Shown: positions 36,030-44,955, counted from the first letter of the stretch. The stretch is DNA of 64,000 nucleotides from Dehalococcoidia bacterium (GCA_011170375.1 DUEV01000004.1:124001-188000); one strand, 5' to 3'. The notes: a model not told the origin generated them from the sequence alone. Program-made: numbers and translations.

Positions 36030-36881
36030 ATGGAGCAGAGACGACTCGGCAAGACGGGACATATGAGCAGCGTGCTTACCTTCGGTGCCGCTGCTCTCGG
36101 GCAGGTATCTCAAGCCGAAGCAGACGCCGCCATCGAACTGGCCATCGAGCACGGCGTCAACCATTTCGATGTTGCCCCGACATATGGAGAAGCTGAGCTT
36201 AGACTTGGCCCGTGGATGGAGAAACACCACAACGAGATATTCCTCGGTTGCAAGACGACCGAGCGAAGCAGAGTCGGGGCGAGAGAAAGTCTGCAGCGCT
36301 CGCTGGAAAGGCTCAGGGTAGACCGTTTCGACCTGTTCCAGTTCCACGGCGTGAACGACCTCGAGACGCTGAATGCAGTCCTCGGGCCGGGTGGTGCTCT
36401 CGAAGCGGTCCTCGAGGCTAAGGAGCAGGGCCTAGTGAAATATATTGGTATCACCGGTCACCGGCCGTTTGTCCAGGTGGAAGCACTGAACCGCTTCCCG
36501 TTCGACACCGTGTTGTTCCCGTTGAACCGTGTCCTCGCCGCCCGCCGCAATGATTACAGCGATTTTTCAATCCTGCTCGACCAATCCAAGCAGAAAGACG
36601 TTGGTATGCTCGCCATCAAGGCAATAACCAAGCGCCCCTGGCTAGGCCCCACGCACATATATCGCACCTGGTATGAACCCTTTGACAAACAAGCTGAGAT
36701 TGACAAGAGTCTCTGGTATGTCCTGAGCCAGGGTATCACAACCGCACCGATGGCCAGCGACGTCTCTCTCTGGCCAATGCTACTAGATTCGGCGGAAAGG
36801 TTCCGGCCAATGAATGCAGAGGAGCAGGCTGAAGTGGTGGCCGAGGCACGCCGCTACCAGTCCATATTCCCGACAGCCTAG
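36030..36881 (+). CDS. Aldo/keto reductase family protein
   Basis: A 283-residue (beta/alpha)8 oxidoreductase. N-terminal LGKTGHMSSVLTFGAAALGQ, the catalytic Asp/Tyr segment HFDVAPTYGEAELRLG (about 47-62) and Lys in FLGCKTTERSR (about 77). FQFHGVNDLETL holds the His position. The C-terminal part has GITTAPMASDV in place of the typical (I/V)PG motif, and the cofactor-binding end is short. Its substrate is unknown. ATG 36030 has GAGGGAG upstream; a TTG at 36009 would add seven residues. It lies 43 bases after the SDR, so both probably share a transcript. Confidence 0.9.
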   Translation: MEQRRLGKTGHMSSVLTFGAAALGQVSQAEADAAIELAIEHGVNHFDVAPTYGEAELRLGPWMEKHHNEIFLGCKTTERSRVGARESLQRSLERLRVDRFDLFQFHGVNDLETLNAVLGPGGALEAVLEAKEQGLVKYIGITGHRPFVQVEALNRFPFDTVLFPLNRVLAARRNDYSDFSILLDQSKQKDVGMLAIKAITKRPWLGPTHIYRTWYEPFDKQAEIDKSLWYVLSQGITTAPMASDVSLWPMLLDSAERFRPMNAEEQAEVVAEARRYQSIFPTA

Positions 36882-36900
36882 TGTACTCCCCTGTCGCTCT

Positions 36901-36930
36901 TTGACATCCCCGCAAGCATCAGGCTAAAAT
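36901..36930 (+). promoter_or_regulatory. Promoter of the acyl-CoA synthetase-like gene
   Basis: TTGACA (36901-36906), an 18-base spacer and TAAAAT (36925-36930), about 35 bases before the ATG. Confidence 0.65.
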
Positions 36931-36942
36931 GAACTCAGTTCA
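36930..36942. promoter_or_regulatory. 13-base palindrome TGAACTcAGTTCA, candidate operator
   Basis: Perfect 6-base arms around a central C. It starts on the last base of the -10 box and so covers the transcription start. Confidence 0.5.
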
Positions 36943-36965
36943 CTTCCATCCCGAAAGGAGCTTGC

Positions 36966-38423
36966 ATGGCCTGGGACCCTGCGCTGGAGGCCGCCTTCCA
37001 CCCCAAAGTAGTTGCCATGGTCGGTATTTCGTCAGACGCCAGGCCGGGTATGCGGCGCGGTCCCAGTGGCGCTAATTTCATCATCAGTTTCGAACAACTG
37101 GGTTTCAAGGGACGCATCCATCCGGTCAACCCCAAAGCCACCGAGATTATGGGGCGCAAAGCCTACCCCAGCGTTGCCTCAATACCTGAGCCGGTCGACC
37201 TGGTAGTTGTTTCGGTACCAGCTCAGGCTTTACCCGGAGTGCTTGAGGACTGCATCGCTGCTAATGCCAAGAATATCCACGTATTCACTGCCGGCTTTGA
37301 GGAGACCGGTGAGGCAGAGCGGATAGAGCTGGGGCATCGGGTCCGTGAGATAGCCGAGCGCGGCGGCCTGCGTATCATTGGCCCAAACTGTATGGGACTC
37401 TACATACCTGAGAGCGGGGTCGGCTCATTTGACCGACTGCCAAAAGAGAGCGGACCGGTGGCCTTTATCTCCCAGAGCGGCGGTCACCTGAACTGGTTTT
37501 CACACTACGGTCAGAACTACGGCATTCGCTTCAGCAAGGCCATCAGCTTTGGCAACGCCTATGTGCTTGACAGCACCGATTACCTGGAGTATTTTGCCAC
37601 CGACCCCGACACGGGCATCATCTGTATGTACTTGGAGGGAGTAAAGGACGGCCGGAAGCTTTTACAGCAGGTGCGGGCTATTAACCGAGTCAAGCCAATC
37701 ATCCTGTGGAAGGCGGGCCTCACCGAAGATGGAACAAGAGCAGTAGCCTCCCATACCGCTTCTCTGGCCGGTCAGTGGGGCATCTGGCGCGGCTTTTTCG
37801 CCCAGACCGGTGCTGTACCGGTACAATCCCTGGAAGAGATGGCAGAGATGGCCATGACCTTCCTTTATGTCAAACAACCCCCGGGCAAGAGGGTATCTGT
37901 AATCGGCCTCGGCGGGGGCACCAGTGTCGCCTCGGCAGATGTATGCAATCGCGAGGGACTGGACGTCCCTGCTCTCACTGAGGAAACCCAGACCGAACTA
38001 AAGAAGTTCATACCCATCGCCGGCTCAAGTGTGCGCAACCCGCTCGACACCGGCCTCGTATTCCGTAACATCGATGACCTGCAACGAGAGGTAGAGCTGG
38101 TGACGACCGACCCTAATATTGATATGCTCATCGTAAGACCTCATCTCGACATGATGAGCGCCGGCAACTCAGAAGATGCCAGCCAGGTTATCGATTACCT
38201 GATTGATATCTCCCGAAACAATCCGCACGGCAAGCCAGTGGTGCTCGTGTTTCACTCTTTTGGTAACGACCCCAAGGAATTGGAGATGCGGTTACGATTT
38301 CAGGTAGAGCTACCTGGACAGGGAATCCCCGTTTATATTTCCTTAAACGCCGCCTGTCGTGCCCTGTTTCGACTGTACGAGTACCACCGCTTCCAGAAAG
38401 CACTGATAGCGGAGGACCTTTAG
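36966..38423 (+). CDS. NDP-forming acyl-CoA synthetase alpha-type subunit
   Basis: A 485-residue protein made of the CoA-binding and succinyl-CoA-synthetase-like domains of ADP-forming acetyl-CoA synthetases. The CoA-binding domain starts FHPKVVAMVGISSD and has GRIHPVNPKA. GLRIIGPNCMGLY (about 138-150) and VAFISQSGGHLNWF follow. The phosphohistidine loop is VASHTASLAGQWG with His near 261. The protein ends after the third domain (about 310-485). The ATP-grasp beta domain is absent from it and from this window. If active, it needs a beta subunit in trans. The family interconverts acyl-CoA and acid with ADP/ATP. GAAAGGAG precedes the ATG. Confidence 0.85.
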   Translation: MAWDPALEAAFHPKVVAMVGISSDARPGMRRGPSGANFIISFEQLGFKGRIHPVNPKATEIMGRKAYPSVASIPEPVDLVVVSVPAQALPGVLEDCIAANAKNIHVFTAGFEETGEAERIELGHRVREIAERGGLRIIGPNCMGLYIPESGVGSFDRLPKESGPVAFISQSGGHLNWFSHYGQNYGIRFSKAISFGNAYVLDSTDYLEYFATDPDTGIICMYLEGVKDGRKLLQQVRAINRVKPIILWKAGLTEDGTRAVASHTASLAGQWGIWRGFFAQTGAVPVQSLEEMAEMAMTFLYVKQPPGKRVSVIGLGGGTSVASADVCNREGLDVPALTEETQTELKKFIPIAGSSVRNPLDTGLVFRNIDDLQREVELVTTDPNIDMLIVRPHLDMMSAGNSEDASQVIDYLIDISRNNPHGKPVVLVFHSFGNDPKELEMRLRFQVELPGQGIPVYISLNAACRALFRLYEYHRFQKALIAEDL

Positions 38424-38476
38424 GACATCAGCGATACCTGCCAGCTTGGGGCATTCCCAGTCTTCTGGTCATCCAT

Positions 38477-38506
38477 TTGACGGTAGTCTACCGTGTCACC
38501 TATTAT
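38477..38506 (+). promoter_or_regulatory. Promoter of the OFA-like MFS gene
   Basis: TTGACG (38477-38482), an 18-base spacer and TATTAT (38501-38506), about 35 bases before the first possible start codon. The spacer holds a palindrome. Confidence 0.6.
38480..38494. promoter_or_regulatory. Palindrome ACGGTAGtCTACCGT in the promoter spacer
   Basis: Perfect 7-base arms with a single central T, lying across the -35 box and spacer. This position suits a repressor that excludes RNA polymerase, or a MerR-like regulator. Confidence 0.55.
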
Positions 38507-38540
38507 AGAATCATGCTAGCATTACCCCTACCAGGAGCTT

Positions 38541-39887
38541 TTGTCACCTTATGAACACCTCTCCGCGGAGAAAGAATACTTGAGCACAAACGTTATCAGT
38601 CGTCTGAGAGCCAAACAAAAGCAGGTCTTCTACGGTTGGTGGGTAGTGCTGGCGGGCTTCCTCATCAATGCCTTCGGTATCGGTACCTTCTTCTACGGAT
38701 TCAGCACCTTCTTTAAACCCCTCGAAAGGGAGTTCGGCTGGTCGAGGACAATAATAGCTGGCGTCACTTCATTGTCGCGTCTTGAGGGAGGAATCGAGGG
38801 ACCCATTGCCGGCTGGCTGACCGACAAGTTCGGTGCCCGAAAAATGATGTTCTTCGGAATACCCATAGCTGCCATCGGGTTTATCATGCTATCACGAGTC
38901 AACAATCCCGTTAGCCTTTACCTGACATTCGGTATTCTTCTATCGCTGGGCTTCCAACTCGGCTACACCCATGCCACCCAGGCGGCGGTAGCCAAATGGT
39001 TCATTAAAAAAAGGAGCCTCGCTTTCTCTATCTTAATGACAGGCAATGGCGTCGGTGGCGCCCTATTGGTGCCGACGATAGCCCGGCTCATCGCCAACCT
39101 CGGATGGCGGGCGGCGGCGACCGTCATAGGGATAGCTACTCTGGCCATCCCGCTGCCGCTGAGTCTGGCTGTGAGAAGTACCCCCGAAGATATGGGCCTA
39201 AAGCCTGATGGAGAAGACACCAAACAGGAAGTGTCTTCTACAGAGGACGAATACAGTCTGGACTCTTCAGCGAGCAACGCGGTACCGGAAGAGGTCAACC
39301 TCACTGTCCGTGAAGCAATGAAAACACGTGCCTTCTGGGTCTATGTGGGTTCGATGGTGTTTCGATCCTGCATTCTTAGCTCTCTGGTAGTGCACCAGAT
39401 TCCCCACCTGACTGATATCGGCATCCCGGAGGAAACCGCTGCCGACGTGCTGGGGTTGATGGTAGCACTAAGTATCCCCGGCAGATTCGTCTTCGGCTGG
39501 CTAGGTGACAAGTTCAACAAAAAGGTGCTGCTGTTTCTGCTCTGTATTCTCCAAGGCGTGGGTATATTTATTTTTGTCAATGCCAGCACCTTGCCCTTGC
39601 TCTATCTCTTCGTCGTTGTCTACGGGCTGGGGTATGGGGGTGTAATCCCACTCACCACCGCTCTACGGGCAGACCTCTTCGGCCGAAGAAACTACGCCAC
39701 CATCGCCGGTATCACAATGGCGATGTCGACAGTAGGTACCGTGTTGGGGCCGCTCTTCGCCGGATATCTTTATGACACCACCCAGAGCTACAGCCTGGCT
39801 TTTTACATCTTTATGGCTATGATTTTCATCTCAGGGATACTATTCCTGCTGATACCGAAGACCTCACAGCCAGAACACCAGACCTAA
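38541..39887 (+). CDS. MFS transporter, oxalate/formate antiporter-like
   Basis: A 448-residue 12-helix permease. The start of the membrane part, QVFYGWWVVLAGFLINAFGI (about 32-51), and EREFGWSRTIIAGVTSLSRL are characteristic of the OFA/monocarboxylate porter group. The loop 2-3 motif is GWLTDKFGARKMMFFG. A charged central loop (about 220-255) separates the halves. The substrate is probably an organic acid, which suits a locus with acyl-CoA enzymes. The TTG at 38541 has AGGAG close upstream (3 bases). A TTG at 38580 with GGAGAAAG is equally possible and would shorten it by 13 residues. Confidence 0.87.
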   Translation: MSPYEHLSAEKEYLSTNVISRLRAKQKQVFYGWWVVLAGFLINAFGIGTFFYGFSTFFKPLEREFGWSRTIIAGVTSLSRLEGGIEGPIAGWLTDKFGARKMMFFGIPIAAIGFIMLSRVNNPVSLYLTFGILLSLGFQLGYTHATQAAVAKWFIKKRSLAFSILMTGNGVGGALLVPTIARLIANLGWRAAATVIGIATLAIPLPLSLAVRSTPEDMGLKPDGEDTKQEVSSTEDEYSLDSSASNAVPEEVNLTVREAMKTRAFWVYVGSMVFRSCILSSLVVHQIPHLTDIGIPEETAADVLGLMVALSIPGRFVFGWLGDKFNKKVLLFLLCILQGVGIFIFVNASTLPLLYLFVVVYGLGYGGVIPLTTALRADLFGRRNYATIAGITMAMSTVGTVLGPLFAGYLYDTTQSYSLAFYIFMAMIFISGILFLLIPKTSQPEHQT

Positions 39888-40021
39888 AAAAGCACTACGT
39901 AGTATTTGCTCTTCCTTACAGATGACCTCCATCGTCTACTTAGCCTCATTTACCATCATTATGTCAATCGCAGAAAGTGCAAATCTGCTCATGGTACTAA
40001 TTGCCCATGACATATACCTCA

Positions 40022-40050
40022 TTGTTGAGCAGGCAGACGCCGTGTAAGAT
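40022..40050 (+). promoter_or_regulatory. Promoter of the type IV pilus operon
   Basis: TTGTTG (40022-40027), a 17-base spacer and TAAGAT (40045-40050), 43 bases before the pilB start. Moderate match to sigma70. Confidence 0.45.
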
Positions 40051-40092
40051 TAAAGTTGAAGGAGTGCGTCCTGACGAGGAGGAAGAATCAAC

Positions 40093-41610
40093 GTGACTAT
40101 GACACTACCAGAACAGTCACAGCCTTCATTGCTGCAAAGACAATTCCCCACTCCCGAGGCGCTGCGTCTCATTCCTGAAGCCCTGGCGCGGAAGTACATC
40201 GCCATACCCGTGGCAATAAAAGGCGGCACTTTGCAGATAGCCATGGCCAATCCAGGGGATATTTTCGCCATAGAGGCACTGGCCGCTCAGAGCCGTATGC
40301 GAGTCGAGCCACACCGGGCCAGCCGTAAAGAAATCCGGGAGGCAATCGACCGTAACTACAAGTCCTACGACGAAATCGAGAAGCAGGTTTCTAGCATCTC
40401 ACTGCCAAAGGCTGATGATGAAGCGGCTAAACCGGACACCATTACTGACGCTCCGGTAGCCCAGGCATTCGCTCTCATCATTGAGGAGGCAGTGAAAGCA
40501 AGGGCGTCGGATGTTCACTTCCAACCGCAGGAAGACCACCTGCAGATACGCTTCCGCATTGATGGCACACTTCAGAGCCCGATGTCACTACCGGCGGCGA
40601 TGAGCGTACCCCTCATTTCACGAATGAAGATCCTGGCCAACATGAACATCGCCGACCATCACCACACTCAGGACGGTCAGTTCTCCTATAAAACCAAGGA
40701 GCGCAAAGTGGATGTGCGGGTCGGCACTATACCCACCGTGTGTGGCGAGATGGCCGTATTACGTCTCCTGGACAAATCACAATCAAACTTAGAACTGTCA
40801 GAACTGGGCTTTCTGCCTGAGATGATGAAAAAGTACAAAAAAATGCTGGATATTCCCTACGGCATGATTCTGGTCAGCGGGCCTACCGGTGCCGGCAAGA
40901 CAACTACGCTCTACGCCTCAATCAATTGTATCAACCATACCGAGAAAAATGTCATCACCATTGAAGACCCCGTAGAGTACCGTTTCAAAAACATCAACCA
41001 GATACAGGTTAACACGCGGGCCGGACTTGATTTCTCTACCGGTCTCCGGGCAATACTCCGTCTTGACCCAGACGTGATTCTGGTGGGCGAGATACGAGAT
41101 GCAGAGACAGCCAAGATTGCCATACAGGGAGCGCTAACCGGGCACCTGGTACTCTCCTCAATCCATGCAAACGATGCCTTCACAGTGGTCTCCCGACTTC
41201 TGGACCTCGGTATCGAACCATTTTTGGTGTCCTCAGCCCTGATTGGTGTCGTCGCGCAGCGGATGGTACGTCGTGTCTGTCCATATTGCGCCCGGCCCAC
41301 CACACTTCCTTTGGTAGAGCGGATGGCCTATACCAAAGAAACCGGAGAGGAGCAAGAAGAGTTCTCACACGGCAGCGGTTGTCAGGCCTGCGCCGAGACC
41401 GGCTACCAAGGAAGGACCGGGATTTTCGAGCTACTACATATCAATGATGAGATAAGAGCGATGTTGATCAATGGCGCCGATATCGCTGATATACGTGCCA
41501 AGGCTATCGAAAACGGGATGGTATCCCTGATGAAGGACGGTATGTTCAAGGTTCGAGCTGGCATCACCACACCTGCAGAAGTATTACGCAATGCCCATCT
41601 CGTCGATTAG
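40093..41610 (+). CDS. pilB: Type IV pilus assembly ATPase PilB
   Basis: A 505-residue GspE/PilB secretion ATPase that powers pilus extension. The N-terminal GspE domain spans about 15-95 (EALRLIPEALARKYIAIPV). SDVHFQPQEDHLQIRFRIDG marks the ATPase N-domain (about 139-158). Walker A is GPTGAGKTTTLYASI (about 263-277). The Asp box is TIEDPVEYRF and Walker B is ILVGEIRDAETA (about 336). The His box is SSIHAND. A tetracysteine zinc motif (CPYC...CQAC, about 397-437) is characteristic of PilB/GspE rather than PilT. GTG start with GAGGAGGAAG upstream. First gene of the pil operon. Confidence 0.95.
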   Translation: MTMTLPEQSQPSLLQRQFPTPEALRLIPEALARKYIAIPVAIKGGTLQIAMANPGDIFAIEALAAQSRMRVEPHRASRKEIREAIDRNYKSYDEIEKQVSSISLPKADDEAAKPDTITDAPVAQAFALIIEEAVKARASDVHFQPQEDHLQIRFRIDGTLQSPMSLPAAMSVPLISRMKILANMNIADHHHTQDGQFSYKTKERKVDVRVGTIPTVCGEMAVLRLLDKSQSNLELSELGFLPEMMKKYKKMLDIPYGMILVSGPTGAGKTTTLYASINCINHTEKNVITIEDPVEYRFKNINQIQVNTRAGLDFSTGLRAILRLDPDVILVGEIRDAETAKIAIQGALTGHLVLSSIHANDAFTVVSRLLDLGIEPFLVSSALIGVVAQRMVRRVCPYCARPTTLPLVERMAYTKETGEEQEEFSHGSGCQACAETGYQGRTGIFELLHINDEIRAMLINGADIADIRAKAIENGMVSLMKDGMFKVRAGITTPAEVLRNAHLVD

Positions 41611-41668
41611 CTTCTGCGGTACAACTGGTAGTTAAGATAGCCCAGAAACCAGAGGGAGGTAAGGAACA

Positions 41669-42877
41669 ATAGTATACCAATACGTTGTTTACGACAAGAA
41701 CGGTGACGTAACAAAAGGCAGATTGTCAGCCACAAGCGAAGCGGCCGCAATTGAACTACTCGGTTATTCCGGTTACCAGGTTGTCAACCTCAGGCAAGTT
41801 ACTCGCCGACTTAACCTCAGCATACTGACGGCACGCTTTGGCCGAATAAAGCCGACAGAAATAGTCCTTTTTTACCGCCAGCTTGCCCTGCTGCTCAATT
41901 CGGGTATTGACATCGTCAAAGCCCTAGAGCTACTACAGGCCCAGACGTCAAGCCGCCGTATGGCGGCGACACTAGGTGAGGTAATAGCTGAACTGCGAGG
42001 TGGCAACCGTTTGTCAGCAGCTCTGAGTAAGCACCCGGAGCTCTTCTCCAAGACCTCCTGCCGACTGCTACAAATCGGCGAGGAGAGCGGTAGCTTTGAG
42101 ACAACATTAAAGCACCTGGCCGATTACCTGGAGAAAGAAGCAGTTGCCATGAAAAGCATCAAAAGCGCCATGATGTATCCAACAGTAGCTGCTGTTATCA
42201 CCGTGGTCGTCATGGGCATTCTGATCACCTTTGTCCTGCCGGCCTTCAATGATCTATACACCGCCCTCGACGCAGATTTGCCAGCGATGGCCAGTATACT
42301 CATGGGATTTGGTGAATTCTTACGTAGCATCATGGGCTATCTCGCAGCAATACTCGTTATTGCCGTCGGCGGCATCATTGCTTATGCAAGGACTCCTTCT
42401 GGGAAATACAAGATAAACAATATGTACCTCCGTCTCCCACTCATCGGGCGTGTAATACATTTAAAAGAGCTTGCCCGCGCCTGCCGAAGCATTTCTATGT
42501 TATTCTACGCAGGCCTGCCAATGCCTGAAATTATCCGCCTTACTGCTCAGGCCAGCAATAATGCCGTAATAACCGAAGCGTTCCATGATGTCGAGCAGGA
42601 CATGGTGAGGGGAGAGGGCCTATCACGGCCAATGGAAAGAAATCCAATTTTCCTGCCACTAATGGTCCAAATGGTCAGAATAGGCGAGGAAACCGGAGAG
42701 CTCGACACTAACCTTGAGGCGGTAGCACAGAACTATGAGGTCGAATCGGAAGATAAGACCCGTTCTCTGATAGGACTTATACAGCCAACGTTGACCGTGC
42801 TCATTGGTCTGGTCATTGGTCTGATTGCCCTATCGTTGACTTCAGCCATGTTCTCTGTCTATGGAGAAGGATTCTAG
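41669..42877 (+). CDS. pilC: Type IV pilus inner-membrane platform protein PilC (apparent AUA start)
   Basis: A GspF/PilC platform protein of about 402 residues with two T2SSF domains (about 70-190, starting LLNSGIDIVKALELLQ, and 270-395, LFYAGLPMPEIIRL) and three membrane segments. The first in-frame ATG/GTG/TTG is TTG 41723, but it cuts off the conserved N-terminus. The codons before it read VYQYVVYDKNGDVTKG, the family's usual Y-x-Y-x-x-x-D-x-x-G start. The frame is closed by TAA at 41660. An excellent ribosome site, AGGGAGGTAAGG, ends near 41664, which places an ATA codon (41669) at the right distance. I therefore infer an AUA start. PilC links the PilB/PilT motors to pilin assembly. Confidence 0.85.
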   Translation: MVYQYVVYDKNGDVTKGRLSATSEAAAIELLGYSGYQVVNLRQVTRRLNLSILTARFGRIKPTEIVLFYRQLALLLNSGIDIVKALELLQAQTSSRRMAATLGEVIAELRGGNRLSAALSKHPELFSKTSCRLLQIGEESGSFETTLKHLADYLEKEAVAMKSIKSAMMYPTVAAVITVVVMGILITFVLPAFNDLYTALDADLPAMASILMGFGEFLRSIMGYLAAILVIAVGGIIAYARTPSGKYKINNMYLRLPLIGRVIHLKELARACRSISMLFYAGLPMPEIIRLTAQASNNAVITEAFHDVEQDMVRGEGLSRPMERNPIFLPLMVQMVRIGEETGELDTNLEAVAQNYEVESEDKTRSLIGLIQPTLTVLIGLVIGLIALSLTSAMFSVYGEGF

Positions 42878-42963
42878 TCTATGCAGATGATATCTAACAA
42901 GACAGGGCGACAGGGCTTTCCGCATAGCAGGTAGATAAGGAACGACTCGAGAGGAGGACAGCC

Positions 42964-43512
42964 TTGCAGCAAATTAAGAAAAGATGGCTGGTTTGGGGCA
43001 CGAGCATCCTGCTTGTGGCCATTGTCATTGCCTTAGGTATAATTCAAATCCGGCAAATGGGGCAGAGAAGCAGCCTGAGTGACGAACTCGATACAGCCGA
43101 GCTGATCTTGAGCGTGTTAGAAACAGAGCAGTCCTCCTCTGGGCAGGACGACACTGAGACACAAGCTGGTGACGTTGATGCTGCCGAGGCAGAGCTATCT
43201 CAGCCAGCCGATAGCATTCTAGCCAATGAATCTCTATTCGGTATTGCCAACGTCAGTTCAGTGACACTAACCACGATTACGGTATCACCCATGTCCAGCG
43301 ACACGCTGGCAGCACTTTCCTGCTCCCTCCTGCCAATTAATGTTGTCGCTGAGGGAGATGTGCCGGATCTGCTTGATTTCGTTACCCGGTTAAATAACGA
43401 CCTCACCAATGGCCTCGTCAGGTCAGCCATTCTCAACATTCCTGAGGCAACCGCTGAGGGTGTACCCTCAGTCGATATCGAATTGGTAATCTATACTTAC
43501 CAGGGTGGATAG
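42964..43512 (+). CDS. Type IV pilus assembly protein PilO-like
   Basis: A 182-residue bitopic protein: a basic N-terminus, one membrane helix (about 9-27, WGTSILLVAIVIALGII), a helical acidic linker (about 35-85) and a ferredoxin-like C-terminal domain (LLPINVVAEGDVPDLLDFVT, then PSVDIELVIYTY). The topology, length and position match PilO, which forms an alignment complex with PilN and PilM. Sequence similarity is weak, so the name rests on context. TTG start with AGAGGAGGACA upstream. It ends two bases before the PilM-PilN fusion gene. Confidence 0.75.
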   Translation: MQQIKKRWLVWGTSILLVAIVIALGIIQIRQMGQRSSLSDELDTAELILSVLETEQSSSGQDDTETQAGDVDAAEAELSQPADSILANESLFGIANVSSVTLTTITVSPMSSDTLAALSCSLLPINVVAEGDVPDLLDFVTRLNNDLTNGLVRSAILNIPEATAEGVPSVDIELVIYTYQGG

Positions 43513-43514
43513 TC

Positions 43515-44951
43515 ATGGCAAGAAAAGTAGTCACTCTCTATATTGATGATACGAGCATCCGGCTCGTCGTAACCGACGGGAAAAGCATCAGAGAACGAGC
43601 CCACTCACCTCTCGAATCAGGACTGGTTGAGGGGGGTGTCGTCGTTAAAGAAGAAGAGGTTGCTGCCAGAATAGTCCAACTTTTTAAAGACCGGCAAGTG
43701 CGTACCAAAAAGGTCAATGTCGGCTTAAGTGGGCTACACTCACTAACACTGGTCATCGAGCTACCCCAACTACCGGAGAACATGTTGGCCGAAGCGGTGC
43801 TGAGAGAAGCATCGAAAGTCCTCCCGGTACCCCTTGAGCAGCTTTACCTCGCTTGGAAAGTGATTCCCGCCCCCGAGAGGAAAATGCGGGTCTTCATAAT
43901 TGCAGTACCACGAAATACGGCGGATGCCCTGTTGAAAACGCTTCGGAGGGCAGAGCTTACCCCATACATGATGGACATAAAATCCCTGGCTCTAGCCCGA
44001 ATGGTGAATGAACCCACTGCCATCGTGCTTGATGTCCAGCCAACCGAGTACGACATTGTCATCATTGGGGACGGGATTCCACAACCTATCCGCACTATTC
44101 CCATCTCTCCAGATGAGCGGCTGTCCTGGCAGAAGAAGCTTCCAATGATCACGGATGACCTCACCAGGACAATGGAGTTCTACGACTCTAAGAATCCGGA
44201 GAACCCCCTCATCCCCAGCATCCCGATATACGTCTCGGGTGAGCTTGCCGATGAGCCAGAGATATGTCAATCTTTATCAGACAGACTCGGACGCCCTGTA
44301 ACACGGCTGTCATTGCCCGTGAGCTATCCGTTAGGGTCATATCCAAGTCGTTATACCGTCAACCTAGGCCTGGCACTGAAACAGCTGGCGGCAAGAAGTA
44401 AGACCGCATCTCTAGTAGCAGATATGGATATCTTACCCCCCGCCTATCAACCCAAATCCTTTTCTTTGACCAGAGTCTTCGCCTTAACCGCTGCCGCGGT
44501 CGCGGTAGCTGCGATTGTTTCCCAGATAGCATTCATCCAGAGCAATGCTGCTGGAATCGACTCACTGAACGACCAACTGGGAACAATAAATAGAATCGTG
44601 GAGCAGAATCAACAAAGAAAGCTCGAAGAAAAGCAAGCCCTCTCCCAAGCCCAGGTATCCCAGGGCACCTTCACCTCGGCATTGGAGATTCTCAACACGC
44701 AGCGTGATGACTTCAATGTCTGCCTAGAAGTAACGACAGCCTACCTAACTAGCAACGTAACACTATCCAGCATCAGCCATGACGGCAGCACGCTGATGGT
44801 CGAGGTTTTATCCATGAGCGAATCTGATGTTATACAGTACGCTCGAAATCTGGAAGCCAGTGGTATATTCTCAGAAGTTTCCATTATCAATATGAGAAGG
44901 GATTTGGATGGCAGAATGATGTTCCGCCTAGCACTGTCAATAGAGGAGTAA
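43515..44951 (+). CDS. PilM-PilN fusion protein
   Basis: A 478-residue protein with an actin-like PilM domain at the N-terminus (about 1-300: VTLYIDDTSIRLVVTDG, VNVGLSGLHSLTLVIELPQL, AIVLDVQPTEYDIVII). A single membrane helix follows at about 318-340 (RVFALTAAAVAVAAIVSQIA), then a coiled coil (350-385) and a PilN-like periplasmic domain (about 395-478). In most systems PilM is cytosolic and binds the short N-terminal tail of separate PilN. Here the two are one chain, with the order PilO then PilMN. The fusion fixes their stoichiometry. ATG start two bases after pilO, and pilT follows four bases after its stop. Confidence 0.85.
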   Translation: MARKVVTLYIDDTSIRLVVTDGKSIRERAHSPLESGLVEGGVVVKEEEVAARIVQLFKDRQVRTKKVNVGLSGLHSLTLVIELPQLPENMLAEAVLREASKVLPVPLEQLYLAWKVIPAPERKMRVFIIAVPRNTADALLKTLRRAELTPYMMDIKSLALARMVNEPTAIVLDVQPTEYDIVIIGDGIPQPIRTIPISPDERLSWQKKLPMITDDLTRTMEFYDSKNPENPLIPSIPIYVSGELADEPEICQSLSDRLGRPVTRLSLPVSYPLGSYPSRYTVNLGLALKQLAARSKTASLVADMDILPPAYQPKSFSLTRVFALTAAAVAVAAIVSQIAFIQSNAAGIDSLNDQLGTINRIVEQNQQRKLEEKQALSQAQVSQGTFTSALEILNTQRDDFNVCLEVTTAYLTSNVTLSSISHDGSTLMVEVLSMSESDVIQYARNLEASGIFSEVSIINMRRDLDGRMMFRLALSIEE

Positions 44952-44955
44952 ACCG

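Noticed and set aside
39895-39904. ACTACGTAGT palindrome after the OFA-like MFS gene
   Set aside because: A ten-base palindrome with no T run after it; not distinguishable from chance as a terminator or operator.
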